This document shows positions 12,980 through 18,958 of a stretch of DNA of 18,958 nt, piece after piece. The stretch is from Proteobacteria bacterium UBA4457 (GTDB lineage: Bacteria > Pseudomonadota > Gammaproteobacteria > Ga0077536). Within the stretch, counting starts at the first letter, position 1; each line of letters starts with the position of its first letter. The translations under genes were made by a program, and so were the position numbers. The stretch covers positions 1 through 18,958 of the forward strand of contig DGOV01000010.1 in assembly GCA_002390205.1 (NCBI GenBank), read 5' to 3'. Below the pieces are notes generated by a model. The model saw only the letters and a program-made list of their open reading frames with translations. It made no database searches and had not been told where the DNA came from.

Positions 12980-13146
12980 GTCCAATTGCCTTGAGTGGCT
13001 ATTTTTTAGCCGACGCCTCTAATCTGTTTAAAAAAGACACCAGGCGAGTTCGGTTGACTAAAGGAATTCCTCATTAAGTTAGACTTCATAATCTTTTATG
13101 TAATGCAAACCATTGGAAGTAATGGGTTCAGGAAGCGGTTTCCACT
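12980..13146 (+). other. rpmF-plsX intergenic region with several inverted repeats
   Basis: The 167-bp gap holds GGCTA-(T5)-TAGCC (12997-13011), CGCCT/AGGCG arms (13014-13018 with 13042-13046), the palindrome AGGAATTCCT (13062-13071), CCATT/AATGG arms (13110-13114 with 13121-13125) and GGAA/TTCC arms (13131-13134 with 13140-13143) next to the plsX start. None is followed by a T-run, so I do not call a terminator. TTGACT (13053-13058) looks like a -35 box but has no -10 at the right distance. I see no coding potential and no fabH remnant. Confidence 0.4.
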
Positions 13147-14169
13147 GTGAAAGTCAGTGTTGACGCGATGGGCGGAGACTTTGGTCCAAAAGTTATAATA
13201 CCTGCCTGCGATATGGCGTTATCTTCCCATGAAGATTTAGAAATTATTGTCGTGGGAGAAGAGAAAGAAACAATGCCATTTTTTCGGAAGTCGCCCCATA
13301 AAAAATCCGGACGTCTAACATTCCACCCAGCTGTGGATAGAGTTGAAATGGATGACAAACCATCGGTTGCGTTGCGAAATAAAAGAAATTCTTCAATGCG
13401 GATTGCCTTAGACGTTCTAAAAGCAGGCGATTGCTGTGCGTGTGTGAGTGCAGGAAATACCGGCGCACTGATGGCGATCGCGCGTTTTGTTCTGCATATG
13501 CTCCCAGGGATCGACCGCCCCGCGATATGCTCCGCTATGCCCAGCATGTCGAATCCAACCTATGTATTGGATCTCGGGGCAAATATCGATTCGAATGCTG
13601 AAAAGCTTATTCAGTTTGCTGTTATGGGATCAGTGTTAGCTCAAACTGTGGGGAAAAGGGAATCTCCTAGTATCGCTCTGCTAAATGTTGGGGCGGAAGA
13701 AATAAAAGGAAACGAGGTAGTCAAAAAAGCAGCCTCTTTGATGGATGGTACGACTTTAAATTATGCGGGTTATGCTGAAGGAAACGATATTTTTAACGGT
13801 AAATTTGATGTTATCGTATGTGATGGATTTGTAGGCAATATCGCTTTGAAGTCGAGTGAAGGGGTCGCCCGTATGCTTAGTACACTAGCCAAAGAAGCTT
13901 TCAACAGAAATTTTCTTACACGGTTAGGCGCGTTGTTTGCAATGCCTAGCTTAAAGTATTTGAAAGATAGAGCAGACCCTGGGAAATATAATGGCGCGAG
14001 CTTGTTGGGTCTGCAGAAAACTGTTGTCAAAAGTCACGGTAGCGCGGATGCCAAGTCTTTCGTTCGAGCCATTGAGGTTGCCTTAGAAGAAAGTAGGGCA
14101 CAGGTTCCTCTTAAAATAAGTGAACTATTAAAATGCACGCTCGCTGCGAACGAACTGAACAATGATTAA
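13147..14169 (+). CDS. plsX: Phosphate acyltransferase PlsX
   Basis: PlsX makes acyl-phosphate from acyl-ACP and phosphate, feeding the PlsY route to lysophosphatidic acid at the membrane surface. The 340 residues start VSVDAMGGDFGPK, the family signature, and continue with VSAGNTGALMAIARF, DLGANIDSNAE, GNEVVKKAASLM and CDGFVGNIALKSSEG. The start must be the GTG at 13147: an in-frame stop lies 25-27 bases upstream with no other start codon between. AGGAAG lies 11 bases away, a long spacing. It overlaps fabD by eight bases. In E. coli fabH lies between the two; here it is absent. Confidence 0.97.
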   Translation: MKVSVDAMGGDFGPKVIIPACDMALSSHEDLEIIVVGEEKETMPFFRKSPHKKSGRLTFHPAVDRVEMDDKPSVALRNKRNSSMRIALDVLKAGDCCACVSAGNTGALMAIARFVLHMLPGIDRPAICSAMPSMSNPTYVLDLGANIDSNAEKLIQFAVMGSVLAQTVGKRESPSIALLNVGAEEIKGNEVVKKAASLMDGTTLNYAGYAEGNDIFNGKFDVIVCDGFVGNIALKSSEGVARMLSTLAKEAFNRNFLTRLGALFAMPSLKYLKDRADPGKYNGASLLGLQKTVVKSHGSADAKSFVRAIEVALEESRAQVPLKISELLKCTLAANELNND

Positions 14170-15127
14170 TCTTTTAAATGGAGCTAAAGTCGCGTTTGTT
14201 TTTCCTGGCCAAGGTTCTCAGTCCCTAAAGATGATGAAACAGTTGAGACACGAATTTCCATTTATTGGCGAGCGATTTGAGATCGCTTCCGAAATATTAG
14301 AGTTTGATTTGTGGAAGTTAATTCAAGAAGGGCCATTAGAATCGCTAAACATGACCCAAAATACCCAGCCGGCCTTGTTGGCTGCTAGTCTAGCTACGTG
14401 GGATGCTTGGATGAGTTTGGGTGGGGTCAGACCGCAAGTTTTAGCGGGCCATAGCTTTGGAGAGTATACAGCTCTTGTCTGCGCTGGATCTTTAGGCTAT
14501 CGAGATGCTGTGGCATTGGTGGCTGAAAGAGGGCGATTAATGCAGCTTGCCGTGCCGGAAGGGACAGGTAGCATGGCGGCTATTCTTGGCCTTGAGGCAA
14601 AACTCTTAAGAAGAGCCATCAACAGTAATTCTCAGATCGGTACCTGTGATTGCGCTAACTTTAATTCTAGCGAGCAAATTGTGATTTCTGGAGAAAGAGC
14701 AGCAGTTTTGGCGGTTTGCGATGAAGCCAAATTGCTAGGTGCAAAAAGAGCTATAGTCCTTCCTGTAAGTGTCCCCGCTCATAGTAGGCTCATGATTAAA
14801 GCTGCGGAACAATTTTCAGACACCTTGTCTCGAGTCGACATTGTCGCGCCAAAAATACCATTAATTCATAATGTCGATGTGGGTTTTCATGAAAAACCCG
14901 AAGACATAAAAATAGCATTAAAGAAGCAGCTCTATTCACCTGTAAGATGGACAGAAACTGGCGAGAAACTAGCGCAGCTAGGATGTGAATTAGTGCTTGA
15001 GTGCGGACCAGGGAAAGTTTTGTCTAGTTTAATGAAAAAAATAAGTCAGAATATGGACATATGCTCTCTATCATCTCGAGAAATCATGGAAACTAAAATT
15101 GATCATGCGGAAAGGATTATGAAATGA
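14162..15127 (+). CDS. fabD: Malonyl-CoA:ACP transacylase
   Basis: FabD loads malonyl groups from CoA onto ACP for each round of fatty-acid elongation. The 321 residues contain FVFPGQGSQ near the N-terminus, the nucleophile elbow GHSFGEY with Ser98, the malonyl-binding Arg123 (AERGRLMQ) and the catalytic His207 (VPAHSRL). E. coli FabD has 309 residues. The ATG lies inside the end of plsX (8-base overlap) and the end overlaps fabG as ATGA, so the three genes form a tightly coupled block. Confidence 0.97.
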   Translation: MINLLNGAKVAFVFPGQGSQSLKMMKQLRHEFPFIGERFEIASEILEFDLWKLIQEGPLESLNMTQNTQPALLAASLATWDAWMSLGGVRPQVLAGHSFGEYTALVCAGSLGYRDAVALVAERGRLMQLAVPEGTGSMAAILGLEAKLLRRAINSNSQIGTCDCANFNSSEQIVISGERAAVLAVCDEAKLLGAKRAIVLPVSVPAHSRLMIKAAEQFSDTLSRVDIVAPKIPLIHNVDVGFHEKPEDIKIALKKQLYSPVRWTETGEKLAQLGCELVLECGPGKVLSSLMKKISQNMDICSLSSREIMETKIDHAERIMK

Positions 15128-15864
15128 GTAAGTGTGGATTAGCCCTTATTACAGGGGCAAGCCGTGGTATCGGGTTAGCTATTGCAAAAAAAATGATAGC
15201 TGAGGGTTACGCCGTAATTGGGACGGCCACCAGCGCAACCGGAGCCGCTTTTATAGAAAAGGAACTAGGTGAAGACGGTGCTGAGGCGCACGGGTTAGTC
15301 CTTAACGTGTCGAATAAAGCAGACATAGAGAAATTTCTCAATCAATTGACGGAAAAGGAGCTAAGCCCTTCGATTCTGATCAATAATGCGGGAATTACTC
15401 GCGACAATCTTTTGCTTCGAATGAAAGACGATGAATGGAACGATGTAATCAATGCTAATCTCAATTCAATTTTTCTGCTAACGAAAGTACTGATCAAACC
15501 TATGGTGAAAGCACGCTTTGGACGTATTATAAGCGTCACTTCTGTAGTGGGTGGTGCTGGCAATGCCGGCCAATCGAACTACTCTGCAGCTAAAGCTGGG
15601 GTTATTGGGTTTACGAAATCCTTGGCTAGAGAAGTCGCGAAAAGGGGAATAACAGTAAATGCGGTTTCACCTGGGTTCATCAACACCGATATGACTAAAA
15701 AATTAACTGATTCCCAAAAAGAGGCTACATTATCGCAAATACCCCTCGGTAGAGTCGGCGAAGCCAGTGAAATAGCAGCTGCCGTATGTTTTTTAGCGTC
15801 AAACGAGGCGGGATACATTACAGGGGAAACACTCAACGTTAACGGCGGGATGCAGATGTTCTAG
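15124..15864 (+). CDS. fabG: 3-oxoacyl-ACP reductase
   Basis: FabG reduces beta-ketoacyl-ACP with NADPH in the fatty-acid elongation cycle. The 246-residue short-chain dehydrogenase has the Rossmann motif TGASRGIG (10-17), NNAG (87-90), and the catalytic residues Asn111, Ser140, Tyr153 and Lys157 (SNYSAAKAG). The C-terminus carries the family ending ITGETLNVNGGMQMF. A GGAAAGGA Shine-Dalgarno stretch precedes the ATG by seven bases, and the start overlaps fabD by four. Position before acpP supports FabG proper rather than another SDR. Confidence 0.97.
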   Translation: MSKCGLALITGASRGIGLAIAKKMIAEGYAVIGTATSATGAAFIEKELGEDGAEAHGLVLNVSNKADIEKFLNQLTEKELSPSILINNAGITRDNLLLRMKDDEWNDVINANLNSIFLLTKVLIKPMVKARFGRIISVTSVVGGAGNAGQSNYSAAKAGVIGFTKSLAREVAKRGITVNAVSPGFINTDMTKKLTDSQKEATLSQIPLGRVGEASEIAAAVCFLASNEAGYITGETLNVNGGMQMF

Positions 15865-15878
15865 CAAATAATTGCTAG
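15861..15878 (+). other. Hairpin across the fabG stop codon
   Basis: CTAGCAA-ATAA-TTGCTAG is a perfect 7-bp stem with a 4-base loop that includes the fabG TAG. No T-run follows, so it is a poor terminator. It may act in RNA processing, or partly separate fabDG from acpP expression. Confidence 0.4.
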
Positions 15879-15907
15879 AAGGTATCCTTATTAGTAATAA
15901 ATTGGAT

Positions 15908-15913
15908 TATAAT
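15908..15913 (+). promoter_or_regulatory. Candidate -10 box for acpP
   Basis: TATAAT in the fabG-acpP gap, 102 bp before the acpP ATG. No convincing -35 lies at 16-18 bp. ACP is needed in large excess over the neighbouring enzymes, so an internal promoter is expected here; the sequence support is the -10 box only. Confidence 0.4.
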
Positions 15914-15974
15914 GGTGTTGGATTAACAATAACCATAACTTGCAGTTTATTCGCTTTTCACTACACTATCACCC

Positions 15975-15991
15975 GCCACCAATGAGGTGGC
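15975..15991 (+). promoter_or_regulatory. Hairpin in the acpP leader
   Basis: GCCACC-AATGA-GGTGGC, a perfect GC-rich 6-bp stem with a 5-base loop, lies 8 bases before the GGAGG of acpP. No T-run follows. It could stabilise the message or influence ribosome access. Confidence 0.5.
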
Positions 15992-15999
15992 TTACAACT

Positions 16000-16012
16000 G
16001 GAGGAATTTCCT
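16000..16012 (+). promoter_or_regulatory. acpP Shine-Dalgarno sequence within a palindrome
   Basis: GGAGG (16000-16004) is the strongest ribosome site in the window but sits 11 bases from the ATG. It overlaps the palindrome AGGAA-T-TTCCT (16002-16012). The loop is too short for a cis hairpin to hold well, so any role would be weak or protein-mediated. Confidence 0.4.
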
Positions 16013-16015
16013 ACA

Positions 16016-16249
16016 ATGAGTACAGTCGAAGAACGAGTTCAAAAAATAGTAGTCGAACAACTCGGAGTAAAGGACGAGGATGTTAACAGTACAGCGTCCT
16101 TCGTAGATGATTTAGGAGCGGACTCACTTGACACTGTGGAGCTCGTAATGGCTCTAGAGGAAGAATTTAAAACCGAAATTCCTGACGAGGATGCGGAAAA
16201 CATTACTACAGTTCAGCAAGCGGTTGACTATATCAACGCGCATGTATAG
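16016..16249 (+). CDS. acpP: Acyl carrier protein
   Basis: AcpP is the small acidic carrier that holds growing acyl chains on a phosphopantetheine arm. The 77 residues (78 in E. coli with Met) form the usual four-helix sequence with the modification site Ser37 in DDLGADSLDT, followed by VELVMALEEEF and IPDEDAENITTV. AcpS, also in this window, would supply the phosphopantetheine. It is separated from fabG by 151 bp with a candidate promoter and hairpins, and from fabF by 99 bp, so its transcript may be partly independent. Confidence 0.98.
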   Translation: MSTVEERVQKIVVEQLGVKDEDVNSTASFVDDLGADSLDTVELVMALEEEFKTEIPDEDAENITTVQQAVDYINAHV

Positions 16250-16253
16250 CAGC

Positions 16254-16269
16254 CATCTTTTGTAAGATG
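16254..16269 (+). other. Hairpin just after acpP
   Basis: CATCTT-TTGT-AAGATG is a perfect 6-bp stem with a 4-base loop starting five bases after the acpP stop. No T-run follows, so full termination is unlikely. It may protect the 3' end of an acpP message. Further CCCGT/ACGGG arms (16280-16284 with 16313-16317) enclose CTGG/CCAG before fabF. Confidence 0.42.
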
Positions 16270-16348
16270 ACTATATTCACCCGTACTGGTAGGCTTGGAT
16301 TCCAGCTTTCAAACGGGCTAAAAAAAGAAACACAAAGAGGGTAGTAGT

Positions 16349-17587
16349 TTGAACCATCGAGTAGTTGTCACAGGGTTAGGTTTAGTTGCCCCAAACGGCA
16401 ATACGCCAGCAGACTCATGGGCTAACATCGTCGAAGGGGTGAGTGGAATTGCTCCAATTGAATCCTTCGACGCCTCTAAGTTTGCCACGACGATAGCTGG
16501 AGAAATAAAAAACTTCAATATCGGTGACTACGGTGTATCTGTTAAGGACGCCAGGAAAATGGATCCGTTTATTCACTATGGTTTAGCTGCAGCCATACAA
16601 TCTATTAATGACTCTGGGATTGAAGTTACTGAAGCCAACGCTGCTCGTATTGGAACAATTATTGGCTCCGGAATAGGAGGTTTGCCCGGAATAGAAAAGG
16701 GCTATCAGTCATTTTTGGATGGTGGACCTCGCAGAATTTCTCCTTTCTTCGTGCCCAGTAACATCATAAACATGGTGTCAGGACATTTATCTATAAGATA
16801 CGGCATAAAAGGAGTCAACTATGCAGTTGTGTCAGCTTGCTCAACGGGAGCGCATTGTATAGGACTGGCTGCCAGAACTATTGAAAGAGGAGAGCAAGAC
16901 GCGATAGTAGCTGGCGGCGCCGAGTATTCGACCTGCCCTACAGGTATTGGTGGATTTGCTTCAGCTAAAGCCCTATCAACCCGAAACGACGATCCAACTG
17001 CTGCCAGTAGGCCATGGGATGAAGACAGAGATGGATTCGTGTTGAGTGACGGAGCAGGCGTCGTAATGCTGGAATCGTTGGACCATGCAGAAGCTCGCGG
17101 GGCAACTATCTATGCAGAACTAATCGGATTCGGCATGAACAGTGACGCGCATCATATGACAGCGCCGTCCCCAAATGGTGCCGGTGCAGCGGACTGTATG
17201 AGGCTTGCTTTGAATGATGCGAAGATAAACCCCAACGAGGTGAGCTATATCAACGCGCACGGCACATCTACCCCTGCAGGGGATCTGGCTGAAACGCAAG
17301 GCGTGAAATCAGTATTCGGAGAGCACGCTCAGAAGCTTGTCATGAGCTCGACCAAATCTATGGTCGGTCATATGCTAGGTGCGGCTGGGGGAGCGGAGGC
17401 AATCTATTCCATTTTAGCTTTACGTGATCAGATAGCACCTCCCACAATCAACTTAGAAAACCCCGATCCTGCTTGTGATTTGGATTATGTAGCCAATGAG
17501 GCTCGTAAAATGTCAATTAAAATTGCACTTTCCAACTCATTTGGTTTTGGTGGAACAAACGGAACTTTAGTATTCAGAGGACTATAG
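16349..17587 (+). CDS. fabF: 3-oxoacyl-ACP synthase II
   Basis: FabF condenses malonyl-ACP with acyl-ACP and in E. coli makes cis-vaccenate from palmitoleate. The 412 residues (413 in E. coli) contain the active-site Cys164 (SACSTGAH), His304 (NAHGTSTPAGD), Lys336 (SSTKSMVGH) and His341, and the C-terminal NSFGFGGTNG. The start is a TTG: GAGGG eight bases upstream and the alignment of NHRVVVTGLG with the E. coli N-terminus decide it. pabC, which follows fabF in E. coli and Pseudomonas, is missing. FabF alone cannot be assumed to start chains, so a FabH or FabY enzyme should be encoded elsewhere. Confidence 0.97.
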   Translation: MNHRVVVTGLGLVAPNGNTPADSWANIVEGVSGIAPIESFDASKFATTIAGEIKNFNIGDYGVSVKDARKMDPFIHYGLAAAIQSINDSGIEVTEANAARIGTIIGSGIGGLPGIEKGYQSFLDGGPRRISPFFVPSNIINMVSGHLSIRYGIKGVNYAVVSACSTGAHCIGLAARTIERGEQDAIVAGGAEYSTCPTGIGGFASAKALSTRNDDPTAASRPWDEDRDGFVLSDGAGVVMLESLDHAEARGATIYAELIGFGMNSDAHHMTAPSPNGAGAADCMRLALNDAKINPNEVSYINAHGTSTPAGDLAETQGVKSVFGEHAQKLVMSSTKSMVGHMLGAAGGAEAIYSILALRDQIAPPTINLENPDPACDLDYVANEARKMSIKIALSNSFGFGGTNGTLVFRGL

Positions 17588-17656
17588 GCCTTCATTTTAC
17601 CATTGAGCGAGCTTCCTTCTTTAATTTTCTAAAAAATGGGACAGGGCTAGAAGATA

Positions 17657-18691
17657 TTGGGGTTATTGAGGCATTTAAAATCTGTAACGATTCGGTGTCT
17701 ATCTGTCGCAGGGGTATGCTTTTTTGGCTATGGATTATTTGTAAATTATAGCCTGCAACAGAAACTCCAACTCAACGACTCTGTTATTTTCGAAATATTT
17801 CCCGGGGAAGGAATAGGGTCAGTTGCTCGTCGCCTCTCCCAAAAAAAATTAATTACAACGCCCATACCGCTAATCATCCGAGCTCGTCTCTTCAGTTTCA
17901 GACAGAATATTAAAGCTGGCACTTACGAGATGCTAATTTCCGATACGGCTGAATCTTTTCTCTTGAAAGCTATTCACGGCACCACGAAAAAGTTTAGCGT
18001 GACATTAAAAGAAGGTTGGTCTTTTAAGGACTTCGTCAAGGAGTTAAACAATGCGGAGTATATGACTCAGACCGACAGCTTAAAGAAAGTTAAAATTAAA
18101 ATCCTGGACAGTTTTTTACAAGAGTTAAATATAGACGTTATGTCCTACGAAGGATTGTTTTTCCCAGACACATATTTTTACGAATCGGGTGATACGCAGT
18201 TAACTGTTTTACAGATGGCGTCTAAGAAAATGATAAATACCCTCGTTTCACGCTGGGAAGAAAGGGACTCTGGATTACCTTACAAAAACATGTATGAAGC
18301 CTTGACAATGGCTTCTATTATTGAAAAAGAGTCGGCAGTCTCTCTGGAATCTTATATCATTTCGGGAGTCTTTCTGAAAAGACTAGCATTAGATATGAGA
18401 CTCCAAGCTGACCCTACTGTGATTTATGGCCTTGGGCAAGAATTTAAAGGTAAACTCACTCACTCTGGTTTAAAAAAAGATACCCCCTATAATACTTATA
18501 CTAGAAAGGGGCTGCCGATTACGCCAATAAGTTCCCCAGGGCTAATATCCATAAAAGCTGCGTTAAACCCAGCTAAAACCAATTACCTTTACTTTATGGC
18601 AAAGGGAGATGGCTCGCACCAGTTTTCCAGAAGTCTGAAAGAACATAATCTTGCTGTTGAGAGATATCGAGGAAAAACTCATGTTGAATAG
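17657..18691 (+). CDS. mltG: Endolytic murein transglycosylase MltG
   Basis: MltG (YceG) is an inner-membrane lytic transglycosylase thought to cut nascent glycan strands and end their growth. The 344 residues have an N-terminal membrane segment (about 12-30), a LysM-like region (FEIFPGEGIGSVARRL), and the YceG catalytic domain with Glu223 in MASIIEKES, matching E. coli E218. Later family motifs are LQADPTVIYGL, PYNTYTRKGLPITPISSPG and NYLYFMAKGDGSHQFS. An in-frame stop lies just upstream and no ATG is near, so the start is the TTG at 17657 or the one at 17666. It overlaps tmk by 11 bases. Confidence 0.95.
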   Translation: MGLLRHLKSVTIRCLSVAGVCFFGYGLFVNYSLQQKLQLNDSVIFEIFPGEGIGSVARRLSQKKLITTPIPLIIRARLFSFRQNIKAGTYEMLISDTAESFLLKAIHGTTKKFSVTLKEGWSFKDFVKELNNAEYMTQTDSLKKVKIKILDSFLQELNIDVMSYEGLFFPDTYFYESGDTQLTVLQMASKKMINTLVSRWEERDSGLPYKNMYEALTMASIIEKESAVSLESYIISGVFLKRLALDMRLQADPTVIYGLGQEFKGKLTHSGLKKDTPYNTYTRKGLPITPISSPGLISIKAALNPAKTNYLYFMAKGDGSHQFSRSLKEHNLAVERYRGKTHVE

Positions 18692-18958
18692 TTTGTTTAT
18701 CACATTAGAAGGTATCGAGGGAGTAGGGAAGAGCACTGCTGTTGAAACAGTAGCCTCTACAATGATCTCTATCGGTAAAGATGTTCTGGTTACTCGAGAA
18801 CCCGGAGGAACCTCTATTGGTGAACAAGTTAGAGAAATATTACTATCTCGTGAAAACGAACGCATTACCCCAACAACAGAACTTTTTCTTCTACTCGCTG
18901 CAAGAAATCAACATTTACAAGAAGTCGTTATTCCTGCTTTAAAACTAGGAAAGTGCGT
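18681..18958 (+). CDS. tmk: Thymidylate kinase, N-terminal part; cut by window end
   Basis: Tmk phosphorylates dTMP to dTDP for DNA synthesis. The 92 visible codons begin MLNSLFITLEGIEGVGKST, with the P-loop near residues 11-19, then TREPGGTSIGEQVREILL (the family's DR/TREPGGT motif) and TELFLLLAARNQHLQEVVIPAL. This is the expected first half of a protein of about 210 residues. GAGGA seven bases before the ATG supports the start, which lies inside the end of mltG. In E. coli and Pseudomonas holB follows tmk; that would be beyond the window. Confidence 0.95.
   Translation, partial: MLNSLFITLEGIEGVGKSTAVETVASTMISIGKDVLVTREPGGTSIGEQVREILLSRENERITPTTELFLLLAARNQHLQEVVIPALKLGKC

Noticed and set aside
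12997..13011. GGCTA-TTTTT-TAGCC as an rpmF terminator
   Set aside because: The stem is five pairs and the T-run is in the loop rather than after the stem.
13128..13547. 139-codon open frame on the - strand over the plsX start
   Set aside because: It is a shadow of the conserved plsX frame with no family resemblance.
1..18958. A novel defence, mobile or biosynthetic system hidden in the window
   Set aside because: All sizeable spaces are filled by recognised housekeeping genes in conserved order; no integrase, transposase, toxin-antitoxin pair, phage gene or unknown multi-gene set was found on either strand.

Overview
The window is a stretch of ordinary bacterial core chromosome, most likely from a gammaproteobacterium with moderately AT-rich DNA. 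Nearly every gene has close E. coli-type sequence, and the gene order joins two well-known gammaproteobacterial clusters: lepA-lepB-rnc-era-recO-pdxJ-acpS, and rne / rluC-(sppA)-maf-yceD-rpmF-plsX-fabD-fabG-acpP-fabF-mltG-tmk. The absence of fabH from the fatty-acid cluster and the presence of sppA between rluC and maf resemble the arrangement I recall from Pseudomonas more than that of E. coli. I cannot name the genus.

Left part (1-6694, all + strand): the 3' end of lepA (translation factor EF-4), then lepB (signal peptidase I), rnc (RNase III), era (ribosome-assembly GTPase), recO (recombination mediator), pdxJ (vitamin B6), acpS (ACP activation) and prfC (RF3). From lepA to acpS the genes overlap or nearly touch, so they look like one operon. 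prfC follows after 91 bp with its own candidate -10 box.

Middle part (6706-12169): rne runs on the minus strand, ending 11 bp from the prfC stop. A 433-bp divergent spacer holds a probable structured rne leader and two tandem 17-bp dyads. rluC and sppA run on +, and maf runs on - with its stop 5 bp from that of sppA.

Right part (12244-18958, + strand): yceD-rpmF-plsX-fabD-fabG-acpP-fabF-mltG, then the first 92 codons of tmk, which is cut by the window end. This links ribosomal protein L32, phospholipid synthesis (plsX) and fatty-acid elongation (fabD, fabG, acpP, fabF). AcpS from the left cluster activates the ACP encoded in the right one. acpP sits between hairpins and has its own candidate promoter.

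I see no mobile element, CRISPR array, tRNA, rRNA, phage gene or defence system, and no sign of an undescribed multi-gene system. What deserves a second look is fine-scale: a G9 tract in sppA whose slippage would truncate it, an Asp-to-Asn change at a catalytic position of RNase III, palindromic operator-like sites in both divergent spacers (rne/rluC and maf/yceD), a 9-bp tandem repeat in the RNase E tail, missing fabH and pabC, and many GTG/TTG starts.
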